A stretch of DNA of 64,000 nt from Paenibacillus sp. URB8-2 (GCF_013393385.1 NZ_AP023239.1:4526001-4590000), one strand, 5' to 3'. Shown: positions 26,270 through 34,920, counted from the stretch's first letter. The notes: generated by a model not told the origin, from the letters alone. A program made the numbers and translations.

Positions 26270-26836
26270 TTACCCTTCCAATAGTTCTAGTCTTGTACAA
26301 CTCCAATTCTTTGAGCTAAACTTATTGATTTCTTTCCACCCTCTTTTCTTTAATTCTTTATAAATAAACAGGTTGATAAATCCATGTCCAACTAGAGCCA
26401 CTATACCCTTCTCTGACGCTCTCGTAAGTATCTCACTGGCAGCTATAGCCCGTTCCACTACTTGCTCTAACGTCTCATGTTCTTTAACTAAGCCACTATA
26501 CCAAAATGCTCCAGTTAGAAATGTCCATAACCGCGTACTTAATCTTATGCCCTTTAAATTAGGAGACCTAAAATTCACCTCATTAAAAATATCATTAGGA
26601 GTTGCTTTGATACCTGGTGTTAATAAAGTCAAGGAATGTTGTGACCTATATAACGAACTTGTAAATACATATTCTGCTCTTGTAATGTGTCTGGATGCTT
26701 CTACAAAAAACTTACTCTTTGACTCTATTACACCTAACCTATCATATTCATCTTTCCAGTTCTTATACTCATTTATAGTTAATTTAGGAATATTTGAACG
26801 TTCGGATTTCCCATGCCGTATTAACATTATTTCCAT
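26270..26836 (-). CDS. Histidine phosphatase family protein
   Basis: A 188-residue member of the phosphoglycerate-mutase-like superfamily. The catalytic signature is IMLIRHGKSER (RHG with phospho-accepting His) near residue 8, and the second catalytic His is in VALVGHGFIN near residue 145. The start at 26836 has GGGAG upstream; the longer frame to 26863 adds residues without a site. Just past the stop, the +1/-1 frame continues as NVKNELPELL to a stop at 26194, which suggests a frameshift may have removed a natural C-terminal extension. Substrate unknown. Confidence 0.82.
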   Translation of the reverse strand: MEIMLIRHGKSERSNIPKLTINEYKNWKDEYDRLGVIESKSKFFVEASRHITRAEYVFTSSLYRSQHSLTLLTPGIKATPNDIFNEVNFRSPNLKGIRLSTRLWTFLTGAFWYSGLVKEHETLEQVVERAIAASEILTRASEKGIVALVGHGFINLFIYKELKKRGWKEINKFSSKNWSCTRLELLEG

Positions 26837-26895
26837 AATTGTTTTCTCCCTGAATTGATACAATTGATTTGTGTTTAGTTAGCGAAGTAGCGGGG

Positions 26896-26922
26896 ACATG
26901 TTGTTAGACGCAGCTCTTCACT
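26896..26922. repeat. Weak remnant of the cassette repeat
   Basis: CGGGGACATGTTGTTAGACG resembles the right end (CGTGAATACGTTGTTAGGC) of the attC-like repeat, lying between two histidine phosphatase genes. Confidence 0.35.
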
Positions 26923-26971
26923 TGATCCAATCACTTACTTATACTTTCTTATAATGTCTTCAACCTTGAAA

Positions 26972-27550
26972 TCAATTCCATAGTCTTGTTACATGTTTTA
27001 GTTTGTTCTCTTCAAATTCCAATTTATAAATGTCTGGCATCGTTGTCGATTTCCAAAATGCAAAATCATATGTAGGATCAAAATAATTCATCATTAATGT
27101 CATGATATCTCCATGCGTGCCAATAGCGATTCTCTTACCTTTAAATTCTTCAAGAATCTTGTTTAGTATGCTTATGGCTCGTTCTTGTGCCTGCTTGCTC
27201 GATTCTCCACCTGGAAATGAATAATTTCGGTCTTCATACACTCTCCTCTTCGATTCAAAAAATTGTTCTTTAGTTATTTCATGTCCTTTCCCCGTTAATT
27301 GCCTTTCCCTTAAGCCTTCTTCTAATCTGATGTCCATATTTAATTCAATAGCTAAATCCTTTATTGTAAGAATGGCTCTTTCGTATGGACTTGAAATCAA
27401 TACATCTATATGTTCATTCAATAAAACATCCTTTACCTTACCGGCGTCTAACTTACCCTTTTCCGATAAACCCCGAGATTGTTCCATTCCTGTAAAAAAA
27501 GGAGATTCGGCATGCCTTACGAAATATAATAAGGTTCTTATAATAATCAC
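26972..27550 (-). CDS. Histidine phosphatase family protein
   Basis: About 192 residues of a phosphoglycerate-mutase-like phosphatase: YFVRHAESPF (catalytic RHG/A motif with His), ISSPYERAILTIKDLA, the acid/base region GLRERQLTGKG and the second His in IAIGTHGDIMTLMM. The start is ambiguous. The frame opens at 27655, but the family begins at the RTLLYFVRHAE segment. A GTG at 27550 lies almost against GAGGA, and the codon where an ATG is usual is ATA. The sequence upstream of 27550 looks like foreign cassette-boundary sequence. Substrate unknown. Confidence 0.78.
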   Translation of the reverse strand: MIIIRTLLYFVRHAESPFFTGMEQSRGLSEKGKLDAGKVKDVLLNEHIDVLISSPYERAILTIKDLAIELNMDIRLEEGLRERQLTGKGHEITKEQFFESKRRVYEDRNYSFPGGESSKQAQERAISILNKILEEFKGKRIAIGTHGDIMTLMMNYFDPTYDFAFWKSTTMPDIYKLEFEENKLKHVTRLWN

Positions 27551-27682
27551 TTCCTCGTTTATACTTTCATCAACGATCTTCCAGAAGACCCAATGCCATT
27601 GACCCGCAGCGAAAACACAAACAGGAAATATAATCAATGTTTTAAGTAAGGTCATATTAAAGGATATATCAAAGGTAATAGA

Positions 27683-27858
27683 TTAATTATTCTCTAAAAA
27701 ATCAGTAAGAAAAGTAAATATTATCGCCGTTGGTATCCCCCACCCAATTACCCCATTATAAATGAGAAAATTGTTTCTTCCCTTTAGCTCTTGTTCTTTC
27801 CCATTTATTTTTTTGAGATGCTCTCATTTGTTTTATTCACCTTTTCTTTAATTATCAT
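27683..27858 (-). pseudogene. Frameshifted small membrane protein
   Basis: It starts MIIKEKVNKTNESISKK immediately after the kinase gene and meets a stop at an A7 tract. With one more A the frame continues as INGKEQELKGRNNFLIYNG and then a hydrophobic helix ending TDFLENN. Either a natural frameshift or a homopolymer sequencing error. A small single-pass protein of about 58 residues when intact. Confidence 0.45.
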
Positions 27859-27870
27859 TACTTCAGATAT

Positions 27871-28764
27871 CTAGTCGGCTTCACCTAACGTTGTTGCATT
27901 CAAGCACAGCTCTTTCCAATGTTCCCATGCCTTTAGATATTCAGATAAATCATTTGGATGGTGTTTTACGCTAAGCCCCACTCGGCAATATAGTTGTACT
28001 GACACCTCATCAATTAACCTTACTTTGTCAATGCGTCCTTGTTTAAGATTATCATGTGCTGCAAATAAAGTATCAATATTAATATCGTCGGGAGAAGAAC
28101 AAAAAGCGTAAATAAAATCATAAATTAATGGTCCCACCATAGGTGATGGATCTATGACACCAATTAAAGAAGATTGATCAAATACAAAATTATGTACCCC
28201 TGTATCTCCATGCAATAAATATCTTTCTCCTTGTACTTTTTCTTCTCCAAACAATTTAATAATTTGTGATTTAACAAAGATATAGTCATCTGTTGTTAAA
28301 GCATTACCAATATTGATTCTAGCTTCCTCCACACTTATTTCATTGAATTCCCTCCAAGAACGAAGAGGATACTCTAATCTCCCCCAAATGTCTGTATGAT
28401 GATATTTGTTGTATTTATTGAATAATTCCTTCACTAGTATGGTTAACCATTTTTTCTTTGATCCACGGTTAATATGAGTTGTACCCTTGATATAAGTGTA
28501 AATAAAATGTGATCTATCTTGAGAGGTAAACAGAACTTTTGGTAATAGCACCGAACTTTGATAAGTATTGAGCAATTGTTCAACCATTTGGATTTGATTT
28601 GGTTCATCAAATTTCAATATATAATTATTGTTTTGATTGGAATCAAGTCTATAAACACGGCCACTAGTTGTTCCAGATAACCTTTTAATTTTTACGATCT
28701 CATCGTTGACAATATGTAGTTGAAATATTCTATTAATTTCTTGGATAGTAGGTTCAGTTATCAT
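27871..28764 (-). CDS. Aminoglycoside phosphotransferase-family kinase
   Basis: A 297-residue small-molecule kinase of the APH/choline kinase fold. The catalytic loop is YLLHGDTGVHNFVF (HGDxxxxN, about residues 188-197) and the metal-binding motif is GVIDPSPMVGPLIYDF (IDxxxxxxGxxxxD, about 207-220). An N-terminal lobe has a GTTSGRVYRLD glycine loop. AAGGAGAAGG precedes the ATG. Proteins of this group phosphorylate aminoglycosides or other metabolites; which one cannot be told here. Confidence 0.85.
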   Translation of the reverse strand: MITEPTIQEINRIFQLHIVNDEIVKIKRLSGTTSGRVYRLDSNQNNNYILKFDEPNQIQMVEQLLNTYQSSVLLPKVLFTSQDRSHFIYTYIKGTTHINRGSKKKWLTILVKELFNKYNKYHHTDIWGRLEYPLRSWREFNEISVEEARINIGNALTTDDYIFVKSQIIKLFGEEKVQGERYLLHGDTGVHNFVFDQSSLIGVIDPSPMVGPLIYDFIYAFCSSPDDINIDTLFAAHDNLKQGRIDKVRLIDEVSVQLYCRVGLSVKHHPNDLSEYLKAWEHWKELCLNATTLGEAD

Positions 28765-28785
28765 TCGTCCTTCTCCTTATTGTAT

Positions 28786-28932
28786 CTACAAGTGGGTTAG
28801 ATAATATAGTGTTCTTCCTATTTCTTTTCCAAAATAATAAACGATATCGAACACTAAGATAGCCAGGAAAAGTATTGCTAGTTTGGGATACTTCTTGATA
28901 AATCCCGATACAGTAAAATTGAAATTCCTCAT
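28786..28932 (-). CDS. 48-residue single-pass membrane protein
   Basis: MRNFNFTVSGFIKKYPKLAI followed by LFLAILVFDIVYYFGKEIGR and a short tail. One hydrophobic helix is flanked by basic residues. The start has an excellent GGAGGAG site 5 bases away, and the gene ends 22 bp before the kinase start, so the two are probably co-translated in one cassette. Function unknown. Confidence 0.7.
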   Translation of the reverse strand: MRNFNFTVSGFIKKYPKLAILFLAILVFDIVYYFGKEIGRTLYYLTHL

Positions 28933-28963
28933 ATGAACTCCTCCTTATCAATTCATTTGATGC

Positions 28964-28990
28964 CCTAATGCGTGAATGGTGTTACGTGAA
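28964..28990. repeat. Right-end remnant of the cassette repeat
   Basis: AATGCGTGAATGGTGTTACG matches the conserved right arm CGTGAATGCGGTGTTA of the attC-like repeat; the left part is missing. Confidence 0.5.
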
Positions 28991-28995
28991 GAAAT

Positions 28996-29478
28996 TCACT
29001 TCCTAGAATACTCATACAAAATCATCCCCGAATAACTTACATTAAATCCGTTTCGAATTCGCTCATATTCACTTGGATCAATTCCAAAGGAAAAATCAGA
29101 ACCTGGTCCATATCCGGTCTGACCTATTTGAATCTGACTTCCATGGAGATCGGTTAGTTGAAAATCCTCTGGCGATCCTTTCGTTGTGTATGTACCGTCA
29201 TCATTAATTAACATGTTGTATAGAAACTTACCGTTATTGTAGTTCAAATCAAAGGTTGTATGGAAATTAAAATAAATATCATTGCCTTTATTCCACACTT
29301 GTTGGAGTATGATATTGGTATTTTGGCTTTCTGCAATCTTAATATTAGGGTTTTGTGGTTTTTCCGTATCGAATGGAATCCATTCAGGTTTAATAGAAAG
29401 ATCGAGCCTTACAGAGTATCCTTTTTGGGTACTGACTAGCCCTAAAATTACTAATATCATAAAAAAAATAGATAACAC
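28996..29478 (-). CDS. Membrane-anchored hypothetical protein
   Basis: About 160 residues: an N-terminal membrane anchor (MLSIFFMILVILGLVSTQKG) and an extracytoplasmic beta-rich domain containing DFQLTDLHGSQIQIGQTGYG and DFSFGIDPSEYERIRNGF. The GTG at 29478 is preferred because AAGGTGAG lies 6 bases upstream; a TTG at 29496 is possible. I do not recognise the family. A truncated copy lies at 24922-25060. Confidence 0.7.
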   Translation of the reverse strand: MLSIFFMILVILGLVSTQKGYSVRLDLSIKPEWIPFDTEKPQNPNIKIAESQNTNIILQQVWNKGNDIYFNFHTTFDLNYNNGKFLYNMLINDDGTYTTKGSPEDFQLTDLHGSQIQIGQTGYGPGSDFSFGIDPSEYERIRNGFNVSYSGMILYEYSRK

Positions 29479-29524
29479 AATAATCTCACCTTCCAAAAAT
29501 GTATCTATTTGTCATTCCTATATA

Positions 29525-29950
29525 TCATTTCGCTTCATCATTAAATACTTCTACTATAGCCTTTGAGGAATTGGTCAGCTTTTCAAGCGGATGATCGACA
29601 ATATAAGCCTTTTCATGGTTCATGCTCTCTTCAACCGAATTCCCGTCTTCAAATGTTATTTTCATTTTATTGCCTTGCTCCAGTACATCATCTCTATGAA
29701 TGATAACTCCCACAAAAGGTGTTTTCTGTGTAGCAGCCGTTATATCTATCCGGTCAGGCCCGCCACTCCATGAGCTTCCTACATACTGAAATTCGTTATC
29801 TGCTGTTATGGACAAGGTGTATACAGAGGCATCACCAAGAATGATGGCATGATCTTTGTAGTTTTTTACTGCTAATGCTTTAACTCCTTCAGTACTTAAA
29901 AAACGTTCCAATTCTTGCTCTGTGGGTGTTCTATTAAAGCGACCGATCAT
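29525..29950 (-). CDS. Hypothetical cytosolic protein
   Basis: A 141-residue soluble protein beginning MIGRFNRTPTEQELERFLST, with beta-rich character and no signal or membrane segment. Its ATG overlaps the stop codon of the preceding GyrI-like gene (ATGA), so the pair is translationally coupled and probably functions together. Family not recognised. Confidence 0.7.
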   Translation of the reverse strand: MIGRFNRTPTEQELERFLSTEGVKALAVKNYKDHAIILGDASVYTLSITADNEFQYVGSSWSGGPDRIDITAATQKTPFVGVIIHRDDVLEQGNKMKITFEDGNSVEESMNHEKAYIVDHPLEKLTNSSKAIVEVFNDEAK

Positions 29951-30435
29951 TTGTTGTAGATTCTTTCTATCGGAAAATACAAATATAAATCTCCATTTGC
30001 TTCTGATGGATTGTAGTATTCATGCACGGCTCCTACGATTGAATAATTGTGATTGGGAATATACTCATTAACCATGTATTTGAATTTATCCCGGTATGTA
30101 TTTTGGTTGCATTTCATTACTGCAAACTTATATGAAGGTATAACCCATTTAGTCCAACCGTTTGGGGCTACGGAGCCATCCAAAACTTCACAACCAGCCA
30201 GATATTTCCCTTGCTCTGTCCACCTTTCAAATCTCTCAGAAACATCACTCATCGCACCCCAAATCCCAACCAGATTGCCTGCACTGTCTGTCTTGGCTAA
30301 ACTACTAATTTCACTAAAATTTCGATTAGCTTCTTGCCACAGCTTTGGGATCCACTCTGTACTTTCGGATGAAAGTCCCTGTCCCACCTTTCCGATAACT
30401 GTAAAAGATTGCTTTTCTTCAATGAGTACTTCCAT
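29947..30435 (-). CDS. GyrI-like effector-binding domain protein
   Basis: A 162-residue stand-alone small-molecule-binding (AraC effector-binding/GyrI-like) domain: EEKQSFTVIGKVGQGL at the N-terminus, WIPKLWQEANRNF, VIPSYKFAVMKC and the closing DLYLYFPIE. Such domains bind hydrophobic or cationic compounds, or hydrolyse some of them. Stop overlaps the next gene start. Confidence 0.75.
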   Translation of the reverse strand: MEVLIEEKQSFTVIGKVGQGLSSESTEWIPKLWQEANRNFSEISSLAKTDSAGNLVGIWGAMSDVSERFERWTEQGKYLAGCEVLDGSVAPNGWTKWVIPSYKFAVMKCNQNTYRDKFKYMVNEYIPNHNYSIVGAVHEYYNPSEANGDLYLYFPIERIYNK

Positions 30436-30472
30436 GATTACACTCTCCTATTTGTTTTTTTGGATTTAGAAG

Positions 30473-30632
30473 TTAGATAGCGTTTTCACATTCACGAAAA
30501 CAAGAGGCTTAAGAAGTGTGAAATCCGGGATGTTAGACTTAGTCTCGCAGGGTTTTCGCAAGCAAAATTATCGAAATGCCTATGGCGACTCAAGGGTTGT
30601 TTACGATCCACAGTATGAATACGTTGTTAGAC
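30473..30632. repeat. attC-like cassette repeat, full length
   Basis: A 160-bp imperfect palindrome. The left arm is GTTTTCACATTCACG and the right arm CAGTATGAATACGTTGTTAG. The inner hairpin pair AGGCTTAAG / GACTTAGTCT and the conserved CGACTCAAGGG are retained. It lies between the GyrI-like and methyltransferase genes. Confidence 0.7.
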
Positions 30633-30641
30633 GATTTTCTA

Positions 30642-31487
30642 TCATTTCCTTTTTGCAATTACTGTTATTATTTCTGAGTCTTCTTCATATTCTCGTCCAG
30701 TTATGTCTGAATAAAATTCAAGTTCTTCAAAGCCAATACAACTCAGAATTGAAGAAAGCTCATCCAATGTATATGTCTTATCCCAAATATTATATACTTG
30801 TAAATCCTCATTATCATCTATCACTATGGTTTGGTGTAAATGAACTCTTTCTTCCGGGTACCAATAATTGGAGCTTAGACATAAATGAGGAGTCGGTCTC
30901 CAAAAGCCGCATTTATATGAATTCCATGTTCTTGAATCAGTATGATTTCTATATTTATTAGGTGTAAAAACATCAAAGACAAACTTTCCGCCGGGCTTTA
31001 AATTACTGTAGATATTATGCAGCAATGCATTCCGTTCGTTTTCGTTAAGAACCCCAAAATCACAATATATGAGTAGGACTACATCAAAGTCATTAGTAAC
31101 ATTGAGGGTCAAATAATCCTGACAAACATAATTGACATGCAGATTCAACTCCGCTACCTGGTTCCTCGCATATTCAATGGAACGGCTTGAAAAGTCTATC
31201 CCCGTTACATTATTAAATCCCTGCTTAGCCAAGCGATTGGTATAAAGTCCGGGCCCGCATCCTAAATCAAGTACTTTCTGCTCAGCGTTGTTGCCACAAA
31301 TATATTCTTTGATCCATTTCACCGAAGCATCAATTGTATATGGCTTCCTGCTTGCTGCATCAGTATTGGGATCTAAATGAGCCTCCAGCATTTGTTGTGA
31401 TATATGTTCGTCAACCCACATCTGTGAACTACCCTTCTCAAATAATGAAGGTCTTTTTGTTTTTTCAATTATTTTATTTATCTTCAT
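30642..31487 (-). CDS. Class I SAM-dependent methyltransferase
   Basis: A 281-residue methyltransferase. Motif I is VLDLGCGPGLYTNRLA (about residue 72), the acidic end of strand 2 is TGIDFSSRSIEYA, and the post-motif DFDVVLLIYCDFGVL and LKPGGKFVFDVF complete the Rossmann fold. An N-terminal helix bundle (WVDEHISQQMLEAHLDPNTD) and a C-terminal beta region are typical of small-molecule methyltransferases. Substrate unknown. Bounded by a cassette repeat on its downstream side. Confidence 0.87.
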   Translation of the reverse strand: MKINKIIEKTKRPSLFEKGSSQMWVDEHISQQMLEAHLDPNTDAASRKPYTIDASVKWIKEYICGNNAEQKVLDLGCGPGLYTNRLAKQGFNNVTGIDFSSRSIEYARNQVAELNLHVNYVCQDYLTLNVTNDFDVVLLIYCDFGVLNENERNALLHNIYSNLKPGGKFVFDVFTPNKYRNHTDSRTWNSYKCGFWRPTPHLCLSSNYWYPEERVHLHQTIVIDDNEDLQVYNIWDKTYTLDELSSILSCIGFEELEFYSDITGREYEEDSEIITVIAKRK

Positions 31488-31562
31488 GAAAGATCTCCTT
31501 CTTTCAAAATATTAACAATCCTTGTGATAAGGTAACCGTGAGCCGGCATGCAAATTCCCAAA

Positions 31563-32033
31563 CTAAATCCTGTTCTTTAATAAATATGTTCTTGGATAAA
31601 ATCCATATTTCTCATAAAATTTCAATGCTGGTTCATTTCCGAATAAAACAGATAGACAAATATTATGAATGCCATTGGTTTCAAACCAATCAAGCGTCCG
31701 TTTCATTAATGCATTTCCAATGCCCATACCTCTAAAATCATCCAATATAAAAATCGAATCGATCTCTCCCTGTTTCATTTCGCTAATCGAACTAATGCAA
31801 TATCCTATTAACTCCGTCGTTACCGCTTCACGAGCTAATATGATCTTTAATGATCCTTGTTTAGATTTGTTGAATAAATCTCTTGATCGTTCTTCAAACG
31901 TATTTCTTGATATGTGCTCTGAAAAGTATTTGGACAATGAAGCATGGTGGTCTCTAAGCCGTTCCCATAATGGTTTGACTAATTCAAGAGATGTCTGATC
32001 TGTTTCTAGATACTCAATCTTCAATGAAATCAC
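31563..32033 (-). CDS. GNAT-family N-acetyltransferase
   Basis: About 153-156 residues with the acetyl-CoA loop SIFILDDFRGMGIGNALMKR (R/Q-x-x-G-x-G) near residue 95 and the motif B end LSVLFGNEPALKFYEKYGF. The start may be GTG at 32033 or TTG at 32024; AGGGTGA fits the latter better. Substrate unknown. Confidence 0.82.
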   Translation of the reverse strand: MISLKIEYLETDQTSLELVKPLWERLRDHHASLSKYFSEHISRNTFEERSRDLFNKSKQGSLKIILAREAVTTELIGYCISSISEMKQGEIDSIFILDDFRGMGIGNALMKRTLDWFETNGIHNICLSVLFGNEPALKFYEKYGFYPRTYLLKNRI

Positions 32034-32081
32034 CCTGGATTTGTATAGTGTGGTACTTAAAAACTACTTCTCTTTAATTCT

Positions 32082-32384
32082 TTATTGATTTATTAAAAGA
32101 GGTACTATTAAGAGCCCTATTGAAATTGTTATTAAACTTCTTGTAGCGATTTTATTTAGTTTCTTGTTTTTTTGGGATTTATACCAGCCCTTAAACTGAA
32201 AATAATTCCGGTACAATATAAAGAAAATAATAATATTCCCAACGGTCATACTCCAATGGAAGATAGCTTTACCCTTTATTACTTCATAAATGATTCTTTC
32301 CATTCCACCTAGAAGAAGTAATGTTAAACCTAGTAATATACTCAAACGGAGTAATTCTAAAATAAATGAAACAAACTTTTGCAT
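32082..32384 (-). CDS. Small multi-pass membrane protein
   Basis: A 100-residue protein with three hydrophobic segments (about 8-32, 43-58 and 80-98) and a basic loop KSQKNKKLNK. Family not recognised. Separate from the acetyltransferase by about 50 bp and followed upstream by a truncated cassette repeat. Confidence 0.65.
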   Translation of the reverse strand: MQKFVSFILELLRLSILLGLTLLLLGGMERIIYEVIKGKAIFHWSMTVGNIIIFFILYRNYFQFKGWYKSQKNKKLNKIATRSLITISIGLLIVPLLINQ

Positions 32385-32409
32385 TAGAACTATTCGTCCT
32401 TTCAGGTTT

Positions 32410-32488
32410 GTCCGCTACATCCCGCTTCTCTGGATCATCTTCTGACGGATCAAGCGTTAGTGACGCAGCGTGAATACGTTGTTTTGCG
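32410..32488. repeat. attC-like cassette repeat, right half only
   Basis: It contains the conserved GGATCAAG segment and the right arm GCAGCGTGAATACGTTGTT; the left arm is absent. Confidence 0.6.
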
Positions 32489-32521
32489 AAGGATCACTGT
32501 GTTGCCTTAAGAAATTCCTTA

Positions 32522-33076
32522 TTATTTATCTTCAATCAATCGTAGTTTAGGCCATAGTTTAAGCCACTTCTTGCTTTGTACCCTTTTGTAAAAATAGTCT
32601 TGGTCCTTATAATATGGACTTCTTCGAATCACCAAATCGAATAAATCATTCAATCCATGAGGTGCAACGATTTCAATATTCTGATTTCTATCCAAACTTA
32701 TCCCAACGGACGTTGCTGTTTCTGGCCAACGCTTCATTGCGTCTTCCACTGAACCATAAGGATGATCTTGATTTCTTATATGCATTCTCGCCTGATTCTT
32801 ACAGCTCCAGTTATATTCTTGCAAATTAGTCTTTAATTTCGTTTCAAATTTCTTTTCTGATTCTTCGCTCAGGTCACTTGGATCATAGTAAAGGATATCT
32901 ACATCATTCAATGGAGTTCTACTAGAATATCCATGCAAATAATCCCACACATAATTTCTCACATAACCAGCTGCGATCCACCAATTGGGTAGTTCAAGTT
33001 GTCGGACCAATTCAAGATCTCTATTCAAAAAATCATGGGTATGCATAATTTTGATAAGTCGTTCTACAAGCATCAT
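32522..33076 (-). CDS. Nucleotidyltransferase-family protein
   Basis: A 184-residue protein of the YfbR-adjacent/COG3575-type nucleotidyltransferase group. WWIAAGYVRNYVWDYLHG is followed by the metal-binding PLNDVDILYYD (DxD) near residue 62 and by MHIRNQDHPYGSVEDAM and TATSVGISL, typical of the family. Substrate unknown. Flanked on both sides by cassette repeats, so a single-gene cassette. Confidence 0.8.
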   Translation of the reverse strand: MMLVERLIKIMHTHDFLNRDLELVRQLELPNWWIAAGYVRNYVWDYLHGYSSRTPLNDVDILYYDPSDLSEESEKKFETKLKTNLQEYNWSCKNQARMHIRNQDHPYGSVEDAMKRWPETATSVGISLDRNQNIEIVAPHGLNDLFDLVIRRSPYYKDQDYFYKRVQSKKWLKLWPKLRLIEDK

Positions 33077-33113
33077 TAATCCACCTACCTACTAAAATAT
33101 CTTCGATCTTTCA

Positions 33114-33266
33114 CCTAACGTCCCGGCGAACCCAAGAGGCATAAGGCGTGCCAGCACCCGGTCGAAGACCTAGGCTGTCCGGGTTCTGGCTGCCATCACT
33201 TCCTCGAAATCTTCATTTGCAAACCAAAGAACATTAGGGACCGCAGCGTGAATACATTGTTATCGG
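33114..33266. repeat. attC-like cassette repeat, full length
   Basis: A 153-bp element beginning CCTAACGTCCCGGC and ending GCAGCGTGAATACATTGTTA. Inner pairings include CCCGG / CCGGG and the CTCGAAA loop segment. Separates the nucleotidyltransferase and PH-like membrane protein genes. Confidence 0.7.
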
Positions 33267-33290
33267 ATGTCGGCAGCCCCATCGAATATG

Positions 33291-33734
33291 CTACATTAAT
33301 GTTTGAAAAAATCTATTTTTCACTTCTTTTTTGTTATGTTCTGCCCATTCATTTAATCTCTCTAATCCTTTTATTTCCTGGCTCTTATCAAAATAAAAAC
33401 ACAAATCCATAGGAACCAATCGCTTACCCTGCAATTTAAAGCCGATCCTCTTGTAACTCATATAAATACATTCAATTTGAGATGAATAATACTTCTTAGT
33501 GTTTGAGGATATTACATAATCTGTTCCTAAAGTAATGCTCAGTTTAGTGAAAAATAGGCGTTTAATTATCGTAATTATATAGGCTAAAGCGATGAACATC
33601 ATAAAAACAATTAAATATGTGAAAATATTATTTTGGTTAATCGAAAAGTTGATAAGTAGACATCCTTCAAGTAGCATCATGGTCAATATACTTAATTTTG
33701 CTCTTGGATAAACGGTTTTAAATGTAATTTCCAT
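33291..33734 (-). CDS. Membrane protein with PH-like domain
   Basis: A 147-residue protein with two closely spaced membrane segments (about residues 13-32 and 38-60), then a cytosolic beta-rich domain (KLSITLGTDYVISSNTKKYY) resembling bacterial PH-like membrane proteins. Function unknown. Lies between two cassette repeats. Confidence 0.65.
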   Translation of the reverse strand: MEITFKTVYPRAKLSILTMMLLEGCLLINFSINQNNIFTYLIVFMMFIALAYIITIIKRLFFTKLSITLGTDYVISSNTKKYYSSQIECIYMSYKRIGFKLQGKRLVPMDLCFYFDKSQEIKGLERLNEWAEHNKKEVKNRFFQTLM

Positions 33735-33760
33735 CTCTTTATTCCTTTCTCGCCGATTTC

Positions 33761-33914
33761 CGATAACGTTTCGGCATTCACGAATGAAAGCCTTAAGTGA
33801 ACGGTAGCGAACGGGTCGTCAGACTTAGGCACGTAGAGGTTGTCTTCCTGAATTCCTAATTTCTTCGGCCGGACCAAGGAGCGTCAGCGATGCAGCGTGA
33901 ATACGTTGTTAGGC
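33761..33914. repeat. attC-like cassette repeat, full length
   Basis: A 154-bp element from CGATAACGTTTCGGCATTCACG to GCAGCGTGAATACGTTGTTAGGC. The right terminus GTTAGGC is a perfect match to the GTTRRRY integron core. Inner hairpin AAGCCTTAAG / GACTTAGGC present. Confidence 0.75.
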
Positions 33915-33932
33915 GATGCAGCGATGATTCAC

Positions 33933-34033
33933 TTACAAAAAATCTTTCAGGTAATGCTTATTTACTTCTCTTGAAAATTCAATAAATACATCAAACGCTT
34001 CTTTAATTCCACTCATTACTCCACTGATCACTG
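33933..34033 (-). pseudogene. 3' fragment of an unknown cassette gene
   Basis: The frame ends IKEAFDVFIEFSREVNKHYL-type sequence before its stop, but upstream it runs straight into a truncated cassette repeat. The 5' part of the gene and the adjoining left arm of that repeat have been lost together. Confidence 0.5.
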
Positions 34034-34169
34034 TCTTAAGGCCGTCAGGCCGGGTGGCTCTGCCACTTAGCCAATGCAAGGTGTGTTCGCCTGAATCTAC
34101 TTCCCCGAAATTCCTCCGGCGGACCAAGGGATAAGCTTGCTGGCCCGTAGCGCGAATGCGGTGTTATAC
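34034..34169. repeat. attC-like cassette repeat, left arm missing
   Basis: Inner hairpins GTGGCT / GCCAC and CGCCTGAAT...CGGCGGACCAAGGG are intact, with right arm GTAGCGCGAATGCGGTGTTATAC. About 60 bp of small remnant sequence separates it from the next repeat. Confidence 0.65.
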
Positions 34170-34229
34170 GTCAAGATAGATCTTTTCCATGTTTATCATT
34201 TAAGTATCCTCCAAGTTGTATTAAATTTC

Positions 34230-34392
34230 ATCTAACGTTCCCGCATTCACGATCCCGAGAGGCTTAAGGCAGCTTGCTAGAGTGTTATTCGGCCACTTAG
34301 CCTCACAGAGTTGTCTGCTGAATCTGCATCTCCGAAAAGCTTCAGCAGACCGAGGGACCGGAAGGTCCCGCAGCGTGAATACGGTGTTATAT
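34230..34392. repeat. attC-like cassette repeat, best-formed copy
   Basis: A 163-bp element: ATCTAACGTTCCCGCATTCACG on the left and GCAGCGTGAATACGGTGTTATAT on the right. Inner stems GAGGCTTAAG / CTTAGCCTC and TCTGCTGAA / TTCAGCAGA are perfect, giving a three-stem cloverleaf. ATCTAAC matches the RYYYAAC integron core. Confidence 0.75.
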
Positions 34393-34443
34393 GTAGTCCT
34401 AGCCTTCTTCAAATCCAGAAAATACAATCTTTCATATACTCTT

Positions 34444-34920
34444 TCAATCCGCCGCTTTCGATAAATAATATTGATGTTGAGTATTGAGCAGGTTTACGAT
34501 TTCGGGAATATCATTCAGTGTAATTCTTTGTATACTTATTAATTCTCCGCCACATCTAAAATACTTACGCCCATCTGAATATGTGTACTCATATCCCTCT
34601 AAGTTGTCCTTACACTTTCCACAGTTGTAACATCCAGTATACTTGTAGTTATATTCTTCTATAACTGCTCTTACGCTTTCATGAAATATATAGGAGTAAT
34701 CTGTTGAAGCATAAAATTTCATTTTCAATATTGCTTTGCTCTTTTCAATTGAAAACTTCATAATATGTTTTTTTGTCTTGTTACTATTGAAAACATAATT
34801 TATTGCTTGGGTTTTTGCCTTTTTAGGTTTATAACCGAGTTGAGTTGCAAAATTTGCAATTTCAGAGTACATATTCTGATCCTCGGCAGACAAACACTGA
34901 TAAAATTCTTCGAGCCCCAT
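34444..34920 (-). CDS. Hypothetical protein with Cys cluster
   Basis: About 158 residues. The ATG at 34920 (MGLEEFYQCLSAEDQ) is chosen because AGGGAG lies 8 bases upstream; the frame opens at 34986 inside the repeat boundary. A CYNCGKCKDNLEG segment followed by YFRCGGEL could bind a metal. No family recognised. Flanked by cassette repeats on both sides. Confidence 0.65.
   Translation of the reverse strand: MGLEEFYQCLSAEDQNMYSEIANFATQLGYKPKKAKTQAINYVFNSNKTKKHIMKFSIEKSKAILKMKFYASTDYSYIFHESVRAVIEEYNYKYTGCYNCGKCKDNLEGYEYTYSDGRKYFRCGGELISIQRITLNDIPEIVNLLNTQHQYYLSKAAD

Noticed and set aside
33692..33877. 61-codon frame on the minus strand
   Set aside because: Mostly inside a cassette repeat and running into the next gene in another frame; a repeat artefact.
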